A model generated the notes under the pieces. The model was not told where the DNA came from, did not search any database, and saw only the letters and a program-made list of their open reading frames with translations. Below, piece after piece: positions 36,240-44,656 of a stretch of 64,000 bases of DNA (position 1 is the stretch's first letter; the number at the start of each line of letters is the position of its first letter). Source of the stretch: Bdellovibrio bacteriovorus str. Tiberius (GTDB lineage: Bacteria > Bdellovibrionota > Bdellovibrionia > Bdellovibrionales > Bdellovibrionaceae); contig NC_019567.1 in NCBI RefSeq assembly GCF_000317895.1, positions 3,906,001 through 3,970,000 of the forward strand, in the 5' to 3' direction. Position numbers and translations under genes: made by a program.

Positions 36240-37906
36240 AACCCTACTTTTCACTCTTGCTGACGGCCGGTCTTCTGGCTTCCTGTACGACAGTAGCCAC
36301 CAAACGCGCTCCGATGAAACCTGCGGCGACCACTGCCGCCACCGGAAAAAAGCCAAAAGCCGTAGGCGGCCTTACCACGGGTAAACCTCCTGAGCAGATT
36401 GAAAGTGAAACCTTGAGTGTTCCAGGCGCACCATCAACGGATGTGCTGGGACAACTGAAATCCCTGGTGAACCAGGCTGTGCAAGCGCCCAGCAAGGCCG
36501 ATCAGGAATCTTACCGTCTGAAGGCCATCGACATTGTAGAGAACAAACTCAACGAAGATCAGCTGGAAGACGTTGCCGATGAATCTGATTTTGGTTTCCT
36601 GCGCGGACATGCGATGTTCCGTCTGGGTGAAATTTCTTTGGATAAAAAAGACACCTCTGACGCTAAAAAATACTTTAACTCCGTGACGGAATTTGTTCCG
36701 GGCAGCGATCTTGCGCTGCGAGCCCAGGAAATCATCCTGCAGCTGGATTCCGCGAGAAACGTGAAATCCCAGACTGTCGGCGTGGTGCTGCCTTTAAGCG
36801 GCCGTAACGCCCCGGTGGGACAGCGTGCCCTGCGTGGCCTTGAAATGGGCTTGGGGCTGCATATTCCGGGCTCTGGCTTCCAGTTGGCCGTGATGGACAG
36901 TGAAGGCAATCCTGATTCCGCCCGTCGCGGTGTCGAACGTCTGGTGAAAGAAGACAACGTCATTGCCATCGTGGGAAGCTTGCTTTCAAAGACCGCTCCG
37001 GCAGTTGCGGCAAAGTCTGACGAACTGGGTGTGCCGACCATCGCCCTTTCCCAGCGTTCCGGTTTGACCGAAGTGGGCCCCACAGTGTTCAGAAACTCTC
37101 TGACCAGCGGTATGCAGGTGCGCGCCCTGGTTCGCACCGCCATGGAAGACATGGGCATGAAAAAGTTCGCGGTGCTTTACCCGAACGATCCGTACGGTAT
37201 TGAATTCACCAACATCTTCTGGGATGAAGTTTTGGCCCGTGGTGGTGAGATCACTGCGGTTCAGACCTATTCGGTGAAAGAAACAGACTTCCGTCTGGTG
37301 GTGCAGCGTCTGGTGGGAACTTACTTCGGTGAAGCCCGTCAGGATGAATTCAACATGCGTTTGAAAGAGCTTCAGACCTCTGGAAAAAAACACTCGGTTC
37401 GCCAGAGCAATCTTGAAAACGTGCTGCCACCGATCACGGACTTTGATGCGATCTTTATCCCCGACTCGGCCCGTGCGATGGGACAGATCTCGGCGATGCT
37501 GTCTTATAATGATGTGCGCGGCGTGAAGCTTTTGGGAACCAATCTTTGGAACACCAAAGACATCGCCAAACGTGCCGGGAATTTTTCGCAGAATCTGATC
37601 TTCGTCGACAGCATGACTCCGGCGAATCAGGATCGTTCGCGTTTTGTGAACGAATACCGCAGCCTGTACAATGAACCGCCTTCCCTGATTGAAATCCAGG
37701 CTTATGATGCTGGTCTGATCCTGCGTCAGCTGATTGCCGCCGGAGCCAGCTCCCGTGAGGAATTGGTGCAGAAACTGGGGCAGCTAAATAAGTTCCCAGG
37801 ATCGCTAGGAAACCTCAGTATTAATGCTGAGCGCGAAATCGAGCGCCCGGTGACCGCCCTAACTATTGAAAAAGGCGAAGTAATTCCCCTTAAAGTCCGC
37901 AAATAG
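36236..37906 (+). CDS. LpoA-like penicillin-binding-protein activator lipoprotein
   Basis: 556 residues. Lipobox LLASC with the lipidated Cys at about 16. An N-terminal helical/TPR-like part (about 60-170) is followed by a periplasmic-binding-protein type I fold ([20 protein letters not shown] and [20 protein letters not shown]). This is the architecture of LpoA, the outer-membrane lipoprotein that activates PBP1a, but simple amino-acid-binding proteins share the second domain. The ATG overlaps the dnaJ stop (ATGA), linking it to the chaperone operon. Confidence 0.8.
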   Translation: MKPYFSLLLTAGLLASCTTVATKRAPMKPAATTAATGKKPKAVGGLTTGKPPEQIESETLSVPGAPSTDVLGQLKSLVNQAVQAPSKADQESYRLKAIDIVENKLNEDQLEDVADESDFGFLRGHAMFRLGEISLDKKDTSDAKKYFNSVTEFVPGSDLALRAQEIILQLDSARNVKSQTVGVVLPLSGRNAPVGQRALRGLEMGLGLHIPGSGFQLAVMDSEGNPDSARRGVERLVKEDNVIAIVGSLLSKTAPAVAAKSDELGVPTIALSQRSGLTEVGPTVFRNSLTSGMQVRALVRTAMEDMGMKKFAVLYPNDPYGIEFTNIFWDEVLARGGEITAVQTYSVKETDFRLVVQRLVGTYFGEARQDEFNMRLKELQTSGKKHSVRQSNLENVLPPITDFDAIFIPDSARAMGQISAMLSYNDVRGVKLLGTNLWNTKDIAKRAGNFSQNLIFVDSMTPANQDRSRFVNEYRSLYNEPPSLIEIQAYDAGLILRQLIAAGASSREELVQKLGQLNKFPGSLGNLSINAEREIERPVTALTIEKGEVIPLKVRK

Positions 37907-37937
37907 TATCTATAAGTTAATTTAATGACGATTTTTT

Positions 37938-38010
37938 AACCCCCTTCTTGCGGTGCCCTGTCTTAGGAACACCAGCGACCAAGAAAGTCGCAAATCTTTA
38001 GAAGGGGGTT
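37938..38010 (+). promoter_or_regulatory. Long inverted repeat that could sequester the ribosome site of the first DksA-like gene
   Basis: AACCCCCTTCT at 37938-37948 is an exact 11-base reverse complement of AGAAGGGGGTT at 38000-38010. The right arm contains the ribosome site (AAGGGGG), five bases before the ATG at 38014. Between the arms a second perfect hairpin GCGAC/GTCGC (in GCGACCAAGAAAGTCGC) and a GGTG/CACC pair can form. Such a fold would block translation until opened. A transcription factor site is the alternative. Confidence 0.6.
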
Positions 38011-38013
38011 GTT

Positions 38014-38385
38014 ATGACAAGTCGTATTTCTGAAAACTTAGTGATGGAGTGCAGAAGAAAACTTCTAACCGCGAAACAGGATGTTTTGAATCGTTTCAGA
38101 ACAGCCCAGCGCGAACTGGTCCATGCGGAGCGTGGCGGTGACGAAGCAGATCAATCTGTCGCCCACATCGAAGAACATTCTTTTTTGATATCCCAAGCAC
38201 GCATGAGAAATCAACTGGTCGAGATCGAGATGGCCCTGGCACGTATCGAGCAAGGCACATTCGGTATCTGCGAAGAGACTGAGGAAGCTATCGAATCTGA
38301 AAGGTTGCTGGCAATTCCGTGGACTCGTCTGTCCATCGAAGGCGCTGAGATGCGAGAAGCGGTAAGTCGTAAGTTTGCGCGATAA
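38014..38385 (+). CDS. DksA/TraR-like protein lacking a complete zinc finger
   Basis: 123 residues. A long helical pair (coiled coil) with an acidic tip (GGDEADQSVAHIEEH), then the DksA-family block RIEQGTFGICEETEEAIESERLLAIPWTRLSIE. Family members usually read CxxC...CxxC there. Here only the first Cys (GIC) remains; the others are Thr, Ser and Gly positions. DksA-type proteins enter the secondary channel of RNA polymerase and adjust transcription, often with ppGpp. The fold may be kept without zinc, as known for some family members. A related gene follows. Translation may be controlled by the upstream inverted repeat. Confidence 0.85.
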   Translation: MTSRISENLVMECRRKLLTAKQDVLNRFRTAQRELVHAERGGDEADQSVAHIEEHSFLISQARMRNQLVEIEMALARIEQGTFGICEETEEAIESERLLAIPWTRLSIEGAEMREAVSRKFAR

Positions 38386-38423
38386 ATAATCACGCTGTGC
38401 ATTTTTAGTGACAGATAATCATT

Positions 38424-38473
38424 CCCCCGTAATATGCGATCAATTTTCGGCCAAGGATCATCATATCGGGGGG
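38424..38473 (+). promoter_or_regulatory. Inverted repeat covering the ribosome site of the second DksA-like gene
   Basis: CCCCCG (38424-38429), two unpaired bases, then ATATG (38432-38436) pairs with CATAT (38462-38466) and CGGGGG (38467-38472): 11 pairs with one small bulge. The right arm overlaps the G-rich ribosome site GGGGGGTGAG just before the ATG at 38478. The same segment also contains a promoter-like GTGACA-N16-TAATAT (38408-38435). If that promoter were used, the left arm would not be transcribed. Confidence 0.55.
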
Positions 38474-38477
38474 TGAG

Positions 38478-38858
38478 ATGAACGCAACCGAACTCACAGA
38501 GTTGACAGAGACTGAACTGCAAAATCTAAAAGAATCCTTGCTCTTCCAAAAGGGCACGATCCTCAATAAATCACATGAATTTAAAGAGGAACAATCCAGC
38601 ATGGCTGCGGTTGCGGACGAGGCGGAAGCCGCTTCTCAGGATATCTCCAATAATATTTCCATTCATCTGCACGAACGTGACCGTACAGCTTTGTACGCGA
38701 TCGAAAGAGCTTTGGGGAAAATTGCTGACGGGACATACGGCCAGTGCGAATCCTGCACGGAAATCATCAATGCACGCCGCCTGCAAGCACGACCTTTCAC
38801 AGCCCTTTGTATTGACTGCATGGAAGAACAAGAAAGCCAGACTGGCCTCTTCCAATAA
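38478..38858 (+). CDS. DksA/TraR-type zinc-finger regulator
   Basis: 126 residues. N-terminal coiled-coil helices (ELTELTETELQNLKESLLFQK; DRTALYAIERALGKIADG) and an acidic tip (ADEAEAASQD), then the intact zinc finger CESC...CIDC within GTYGQCESCTEIINARRLQA. It is shorter than E. coli DksA (151) but has its core features. It should bind RNA polymerase and tune transcription. It lies 92 bases after the cysteine-poor paralogue and before a terminator and lon. Confidence 0.9.
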   Translation: MNATELTELTETELQNLKESLLFQKGTILNKSHEFKEEQSSMAAVADEAEAASQDISNNISIHLHERDRTALYAIERALGKIADGTYGQCESCTEIINARRLQARPFTALCIDCMEEQESQTGLFQ

Positions 38859-38875
38859 CATTCATATTTAAACTC

Positions 38876-38917
38876 ATTGGATGAGGTCCGCTGACATGGA
38901 TGTCAGTCCAATTTTTT
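38876..38917 (+). terminator. Rho-independent terminator after the DksA-like pair
   Basis: Inner perfect stem CTGACAT / ATGTCAG (38891-38906) with an outer pair ATTGGA / TCCAAT (38876-38881, 38907-38912), followed at once by TTTTTT. This separates the two DksA-like genes from lon. Confidence 0.8.
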
Positions 38918-39013
38918 AAATTTATCCTCAATTGCAGTTTAGAAAAAACTGTCTCACACCGAGAAGACTCATACCAGAAACATAAATTCCCGCATTTTAC
39001 GCGGAGGAGCGGT

Positions 39014-41419
39014 ATGAGTTTTGACGATAAAGTCCTAGAAATCCCACAGACCCTTCCCATGCTACCTGTGAGAGACATCGTAGTATTCCCCTACATGATC
39101 ATTCCTTTGTTCGTAGGCAGAGACGCTTCGATCCGCTCAGTTGAAGAAGCTTTGGCAAAAAATCGCCTGATCTTCCTGGCTTCCCAGAAAGACATCACTG
39201 AAGAAAATCCATCTCCGGACAACATCTACACTGTTGGTACAGTGGCGATGATCATGAGAATGAGAAAACTTTCCGACGGTCGCGTGAAAATCCTTATCCA
39301 GGGTGTCGCAAAAGGCCGCGTGAAAAACTTCACCAAAACTTCCCCTTCCTTTGAAGTGGCTGTTGAAAAGATCGAAGAAACTCCGGTTCAAAAAACCGTT
39401 GTTGAAAACGAAGCTTTGATCAGAACCGCGAAAGAGCACATCGAGCGCATCATCGCTCTGGGCCGCCCTCTTTCTCCGGACATCCTGCTGGTATTGGATG
39501 ATGTTTCTGATCCAGGTCGCATTGCTGACCTTATCGCTTCCAACCTGGGTATCAAGGTTGATGACGCACAGAAGGTTCTGGAAACTTCTGATGCTACAGA
39601 AAGACTGAAACTGGTTAACGAGATTCTGGCTGCTGAACTTGAAGTGATGCAGACTCAATCCAAAACTCGCACGGGCGCCAAGGACGACATGTCCAAATCC
39701 CAGCGCGAATACTTCCTGCGCGAGCAGATGAAGGCTATAAAGAATGAGCTTGGAGAAGGCGACTCCAAATCAGAAGAAATGGATGAGTTGCGTGAAAAGC
39801 TGGTGAACGCCGGCATGCCGACTCATGTGGAAACAGAAGCCCTGAAACAACTGGGCCGTCTGGAGCGTATGCACCCGGATGCATCTGAAGCCACAATGGT
39901 TCGCACATACCTTGACTGGATGGCGGATCTTCCATGGAGCAAAAAATCTGAAGACCATATTGATCTTAAACGTTCCAAAGAAATTCTGGATGAAGATCAC
40001 TATGAACTGGAAAAAGCCAAAGACCGCATCATGGAATTCCTTGCGGTTCGCAAGCTGAAACCAAATCTGAAAGGGCCAATCCTGTGCTTCGGCGGTCCTC
40101 CGGGTGTGGGTAAAACATCCCTGGGTAAATCCATCGCTCGTGCGATGGGCCGTGAATACTTCCGTATCGCTCTGGGCGGCGTGAAGGATGAAGCGGAAAT
40201 CCGTGGTCACCGCCGCACTTATGTGGGCGCGATGCCGGGTAAAATCATCCAGGCTCTTCGTCAGGCAAAAACAAGCAATCCGGTGATCGTACTGGATGAA
40301 ATTGACAAATTGGGTTCTGACTTCCGTGGTGACCCTTCTGCAGCAATGCTGGAAGTGCTGGATCCGGAACAGAACGCAACTTTCCGTGACAACTATCTGA
40401 ATGTCGACTTCGACCTTTCAAATGTGTTGTTCATCGCAACAGCCAACGTGTTGGAAAATATCCCACCAGCTTTGCGTGACCGTATGGAGATCCTGAACAT
40501 TCCTGGTTACACCGAGAATGACAAACTGTTGATCACGAAAAAACATCTGATCAAGAGACAGATCGAAGCCAACGGTATCACTGAAGAAAATATCAGCTTC
40601 ACTGATGAAGGTATCAAATACCTGATCGCAGGCTACACTCGCGAAGCGGGTCTTCGTAACCTGGAGCGTGAAGTGGGTTCCGTCTGCCGTAAAGTGGCTA
40701 AGATGGTGGTGATGGAAGAGGCAAAATTTGTGGAAGTAAATGCCACAACAGTTCCAGAGCTTCTGGGTCCTCCACGCTTCCAGCGTGATGACAAGTTCCA
40801 TGACTCTCAAGTGGGTGTGGTACAAGGTCTTGCCTGGACACAAGCTGGTGGTGAAGTTCTTACTATCGAAGCTTTGAAAATGAAAGGTAAAGGACATCTT
40901 GCATTGACGGGCCAGCTTGGCGACGTGATGAAAGAGTCCGCTCACGCAGCAATGTCTTACGCTCGTGCTCACCAGGAAGAACTGGGCATCCCAGAAGACT
41001 TCTTTGATAAGTACGATGTGCATGTGCACTTGCCAGCGGGTGCGATCCCGAAAGACGGTCCATCTGCAGGTATCACTCTCACGACCGCTCTTGTGAGTTT
41101 GATGACTGGCACTCCGGTTCGTCACGATATCGCGATGACTGGTGAAGTGACCTTGCAAGGACGTGTACTGCCAGTCGGCGGTATCCGTGAAAAGTGTCTT
41201 GCCGCTTTGAACCTGGGTATTACAAACATCATCATCCCGATGGCTTGCCAAAAGGATCTTGCTGATATCCCTAAAGTGTTCAAGGACAAGATCAACTTCA
41301 TCCTTGCAGAGAATCTGGATGAAGTCTTCGCAGTAGCCTTCGACAAGTCGGCTAAGGGTCAGGAGAAAAAACCTGTCGCGAAGAAAGATCCAAAGAAGAC
41401 CAAAACGCTTGCGGCGTAA
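39014..41419 (+). CDS. lon: ATP-dependent protease Lon
   Basis: 801 residues from the ATG at 39014, which has GGAGGAG upstream; the open frame upstream of it crosses the preceding terminator. Domains: N-terminal substrate domain (LPMLPVRDIVVFPYM), AAA+ with Walker A GPPGVGKTS and Walker B VIVLDEIDK, and the protease with catalytic Ser684 (KDGPSAGIT) and Lys727 (GIREKCLAAL), 43 residues apart as in other Lon proteins. Degrades misfolded and regulatory proteins in the cytoplasm. The C-terminus is a short Lys-rich tail. A small hairpin CAGTTT/AAACTG lies in its leader (38935-38951). Confidence 0.97.
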   Translation: MSFDDKVLEIPQTLPMLPVRDIVVFPYMIIPLFVGRDASIRSVEEALAKNRLIFLASQKDITEENPSPDNIYTVGTVAMIMRMRKLSDGRVKILIQGVAKGRVKNFTKTSPSFEVAVEKIEETPVQKTVVENEALIRTAKEHIERIIALGRPLSPDILLVLDDVSDPGRIADLIASNLGIKVDDAQKVLETSDATERLKLVNEILAAELEVMQTQSKTRTGAKDDMSKSQREYFLREQMKAIKNELGEGDSKSEEMDELREKLVNAGMPTHVETEALKQLGRLERMHPDASEATMVRTYLDWMADLPWSKKSEDHIDLKRSKEILDEDHYELEKAKDRIMEFLAVRKLKPNLKGPILCFGGPPGVGKTSLGKSIARAMGREYFRIALGGVKDEAEIRGHRRTYVGAMPGKIIQALRQAKTSNPVIVLDEIDKLGSDFRGDPSAAMLEVLDPEQNATFRDNYLNVDFDLSNVLFIATANVLENIPPALRDRMEILNIPGYTENDKLLITKKHLIKRQIEANGITEENISFTDEGIKYLIAGYTREAGLRNLEREVGSVCRKVAKMVVMEEAKFVEVNATTVPELLGPPRFQRDDKFHDSQVGVVQGLAWTQAGGEVLTIEALKMKGKGHLALTGQLGDVMKESAHAAMSYARAHQEELGIPEDFFDKYDVHVHLPAGAIPKDGPSAGITLTTALVSLMTGTPVRHDIAMTGEVTLQGRVLPVGGIREKCLAALNLGITNIIIPMACQKDLADIPKVFKDKINFILAENLDEVFAVAFDKSAKGQEKKPVAKKDPKKTKTLAA

Positions 41420-41461
41420 TCCGCAAGTGACATCGCCCCTCCCTAAAATGTGATGTTACAT

Positions 41462-41495
41462 CAGAAGGCCGGTAAACCCGGCCTTCTGTCTATTT
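41462..41495 (+). terminator. Terminator after lon
   Basis: Perfect 11-base stem CAGAAGGCCGG / CCGGCCTTCTG with loop TAAAC, then TCTATTT. The T tract is weak, but the GC-rich stem is strong. Confidence 0.75.
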
Positions 41496-41512
41496 GGAAT
41501 CACACTCGTGAA

Positions 41513-41603
41513 TGTGTCTCGTGATGACACACTTTTTATCACGACAAGACCAGAAACAACCCCCGTGGCTTGTGCTAAACAACTAACAGTCATACCCTGT
41601 TAG
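41513..41603 (+). promoter_or_regulatory. Structured leader of the minor-pilin operon
   Basis: Three inverted repeats: TGTGTC/GACACA (41513-41518 and 41526-41531), TCGTGAT/ATCACGA (41519-41525 and 41538-41544), and CTAACAG/CTGTTAG (41583-41589 and 41597-41603). The first two share bases and exclude each other. The third abuts the ATG at 41606, where no ribosome site is visible. This could be attenuation or operator DNA. Confidence 0.4.
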
Positions 41604-41605
41604 CA

Positions 41606-44152
41606 ATGACATTCAACCGCCTGGGTCAAAGCACCCTCCTGTTCGTAACTGTATTGTGTGCTATTGGGACTATCTTCGTCCTGAGTTCGGCTGATATTCA
41701 CAAACGCAACTACGACTATAAAACCAAAGATTACGATCAGGTGCTTTTAAACGAAGTCACAACGTCCGCTTTTTCTGTGATGGAAGCAGCCTTGCAAAGA
41801 CGCATGTGGGAACCGCCACCGGACAACGCCTGCCTGAAGTCAGAGGACTTCAATGTCGAAGGCGAACTTGCCGGGGGCATGAAATGGAAAGTTTCCGCCA
41901 AGTACAATTTCACCACCAAGAACTATGAACTGATCTCGGAAGGTCAGTACCGCGATCTGAAAGCGTTCTATATCAAACGCATCAAGATTCTGGATGTGTC
42001 AGATTATCTACTGTTCTCAAACTCCCCAAACACGATGACCTTGCGTCGTTTGTATAATGAGAAATATCCAACCGCCCTGATTGCGCGCGATCGCCGTATC
42101 TATACCAAGGGCCCTTTGCAGTTTGGTGGAAATATCCACCGACCGAACAGTCACATGAACTGGAGCGGCTCACCGGCAGGATGGCCGGGCGAATGGGGTA
42201 CGATCATTCAAGGGGACCGCATTCAGTTTGGCGGCGGCATGCACTACATTCAGTACAGTATCCCCAAACCAAATCCCGTCGGCAACAATATCGAAACGCT
42301 GCTGGCTCCTTATGCGGCTGACCTGGGGACTCCCGGTACACACCATTCGCAGTTTGGTGCCTCTTCCGTTGTGGTCACCCGTGATTACAGCAAGGCGCAG
42401 ACCTTAAAACAGCAAGTGATCGACGCTACTCCAGGCCCGCTTAGCAAGGCCTCGGTGGCCAATGAAGTTTATCCGATTGCCCTGTTTGGCGGGACACCTC
42501 CCCTGCAATCATGGTCTGCGACAGATTCCGGGACTTACTTTAACAATCCGGATCGCTACAGCATCTTTAACTATGCCTGGGGCGGCGCCAACGGCTTTGG
42601 TATTCGCATCGATGCCACCTGTATTTCCAGATCCGATGCTGGCACGACTAAAAAAATCTGTTCACACTCTGAGCACTTCCCGCGCGGCTTTGCAAAGTGG
42701 CGCCAGGATGCAGGACTTGAAGGGACTCTTTTCACCGCGGATGCAGAAGAGATTCCTTCACCAAGTTTGAACTGGGATAACATGGAAGCGCTCGAAGAAG
42801 ACGCACAAGCCTGCGGCACCGTCATCAGCGCCCCCACCAGTCCTTATCAGGATTGCGATATCTGGGATCTGGAGTTTCAGAAAAAATACGCCACCAGTTC
42901 CGGATCCAACGTCTGTGGGCAGGTTTCGACCATCGACATGAATTCTTTGGCTCTGAATAATTTCAATCCGGGCCAGCTGACCAATCCGGCCTTGAAAGAA
43001 CGCCTGCTTCGTCGTGTGGTTTACACCAAAGTTCCCACCGAGATTCGCCAGACAGCCGCACAAGGTCTGATGCTGGGTTCCCTTTCAGCCAATGCGGCAA
43101 GAAAGAATTTTTCTTTGTGGGTTGTTTCCGAAGACACTCTGGCTTTGCGCGGATATCAGCAGGACAACACCTCACCACTGGATACAGATCCAGGACGACT
43201 GCGTGAAGTCGTCTTTAATGCCGATGCCACGAACGCCGGCAAAGAGCCGCTGCCAATGGTTTTACTGTCGCCAGAACGCGTGCACTTGCTAAGTCCCCAA
43301 TACGTTCCAGCCACCTATAACTATTTGCAGGGATACTGGCCCGTCGTCAGTGGACAGATTCGGCCTGTATTGCACAATTATACGGATTATATCCGCCAGG
43401 AAAACGACGGCTTCCGCTATGGGTATCGCACCTTCCGCATGGAAAATGTCAGTCTGATCACCAATGCCAATATCGACACCTCAAATCCGTTTGTGATGCG
43501 GGGTCTGTGGAGCGGGCCTGATTCCACCGACAGTCAGTTCCCTTCCAATCTGTGCATGGTTTCCATGGCGGGGCACACTTTGACTCCGGTTCCGGGGAAC
43601 GACATTTTAACGACGGCCAATATCCCCCCTTATCATTCAGCGCCGAATTCTCCGATTCCGCCGCTGGGTTCAAGATACTATAATGGTGTTACGGATCGTT
43701 TCCCAAGATCCTACTATCCTGCGATCTTCTGGGTTCAGCGGGGCGCGGGTCTTAATGCCACTCGCGAGGAATCCGATCTGGTTTTCACCGGCATTCGCAT
43801 GTACACGACGTTTGATGATTTTGTTCCATCGGGGAAAAGAAACTTGAACACTCCTCTTCACACCGTGACCGACACGCGCGGAAACTATGGAACGCAGTTT
43901 TCTCTGGCCCATAAAAACATGCAGTGGACCAGCTCTGCTTATTACAATCCCATGGCTGCAGGAACGCCCTGTCTTGTCGCCAACCTGACTCACCGAGAAG
44001 CTGCTTATTCCAGTCAGCCGGATTATTACGGCACTCAGCCGTCGGTGAACAACGGACGCTACATCTTTGTTCATGCTGATCCACCTGTGGATTACCGCAA
44101 CCTGGGCTCTATCATCGGGATTGACCAGCCTATTCTGGAGACCCGACAATAA
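41606..44152 (+). CDS. Large exported minor-pilin-operon protein (PilX/TadG-like N-terminus)
   Basis: 848 residues. The N-terminus has a pilin-like start (RLGQSTLLFVTVLCAIGTIF) where Gly7 could be a prepilin cleavage point, but the +5 residue is Leu, not Glu. The rest is a large extracytoplasmic domain, rich in Tyr, Pro and Asn with few cysteines; no repeats or enzyme motif were recognised. Large proteins in this position are often minor pilins or tip components (PilX/PilY1/GspK-like). It is followed with no gap by two type IV prepilin genes, which gives the best clue to its role. The start is uncertain because no ribosome site is seen. Confidence 0.6.
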   Translation: MTFNRLGQSTLLFVTVLCAIGTIFVLSSADIHKRNYDYKTKDYDQVLLNEVTTSAFSVMEAALQRRMWEPPPDNACLKSEDFNVEGELAGGMKWKVSAKYNFTTKNYELISEGQYRDLKAFYIKRIKILDVSDYLLFSNSPNTMTLRRLYNEKYPTALIARDRRIYTKGPLQFGGNIHRPNSHMNWSGSPAGWPGEWGTIIQGDRIQFGGGMHYIQYSIPKPNPVGNNIETLLAPYAADLGTPGTHHSQFGASSVVVTRDYSKAQTLKQQVIDATPGPLSKASVANEVYPIALFGGTPPLQSWSATDSGTYFNNPDRYSIFNYAWGGANGFGIRIDATCISRSDAGTTKKICSHSEHFPRGFAKWRQDAGLEGTLFTADAEEIPSPSLNWDNMEALEEDAQACGTVISAPTSPYQDCDIWDLEFQKKYATSSGSNVCGQVSTIDMNSLALNNFNPGQLTNPALKERLLRRVVYTKVPTEIRQTAAQGLMLGSLSANAARKNFSLWVVSEDTLALRGYQQDNTSPLDTDPGRLREVVFNADATNAGKEPLPMVLLSPERVHLLSPQYVPATYNYLQGYWPVVSGQIRPVLHNYTDYIRQENDGFRYGYRTFRMENVSLITNANIDTSNPFVMRGLWSGPDSTDSQFPSNLCMVSMAGHTLTPVPGNDILTTANIPPYHSAPNSPIPPLGSRYYNGVTDRFPRSYYPAIFWVQRGAGLNATREESDLVFTGIRMYTTFDDFVPSGKRNLNTPLHTVTDTRGNYGTQFSLAHKNMQWTSSAYYNPMAAGTPCLVANLTHREAAYSSQPDYYGTQPSVNNGRYIFVHADPPVDYRNLGSIIGIDQPILETRQ

Positions 44153-44656
44153 ATGAACATGAAACCTCTGAACAACTCCGGTATGACTCTTGTTGAAGTT
44201 CTGGTCGCCATCGCCATTTCCCTGATCAGCTTGACCGTACTGATGCAGCTGACTCTTTCCAATCGCACGCACAAATCCGAAGTGGATCGATCGATTGTTT
44301 TAAAAGAGATTCTGACCAACAACGCCATCGAACTTAAAGGACGCGCGGTCACGGACATTCCCCTGCCGGGAAATTGCATCGTGCGCACGTATAATTACCA
44401 GACTGAATTTCAAAGCGAAGTGACTCAGGCCGGAAGCCCGCCGCTGTGTGGTCTTGCGGAACCGTCCAAAGACACCATTCAGGTGGTGTGGGAGGTAGAA
44501 CCCGCCACCAGCATCAATGCGGATTTCAGTTCGCCGTCCCTGAAGCTTCCCAAATATTCCAACACTCTTAAAAAAGTGACCCTGCATGTGCGCGGATATT
44601 CCAGCGGAGCCGGAGCCCGCCTGATTCACAATCAGGTGACTCTGTTTAAACGATGA
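44153..44656 (+). CDS. Type IV prepilin-like minor pilin (PilV-like)
   Basis: 167 residues. Prepilin cleavage motif SG|MTLVEVLVAIAISLISLTV with Glu at +5 and a continuous hydrophobic helix, the class III signal processed by PilD. Length and position between the large protein and the PilW-like gene suggest PilV. The globular part has two cysteines (GNCIVR, PPLCGL). The gene starts on the base after the previous stop and overlaps the next start by four bases. Confidence 0.82.
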   Translation: MNMKPLNNSGMTLVEVLVAIAISLISLTVLMQLTLSNRTHKSEVDRSIVLKEILTNNAIELKGRAVTDIPLPGNCIVRTYNYQTEFQSEVTQAGSPPLCGLAEPSKDTIQVVWEVEPATSINADFSSPSLKLPKYSNTLKKVTLHVRGYSSGAGARLIHNQVTLFKR

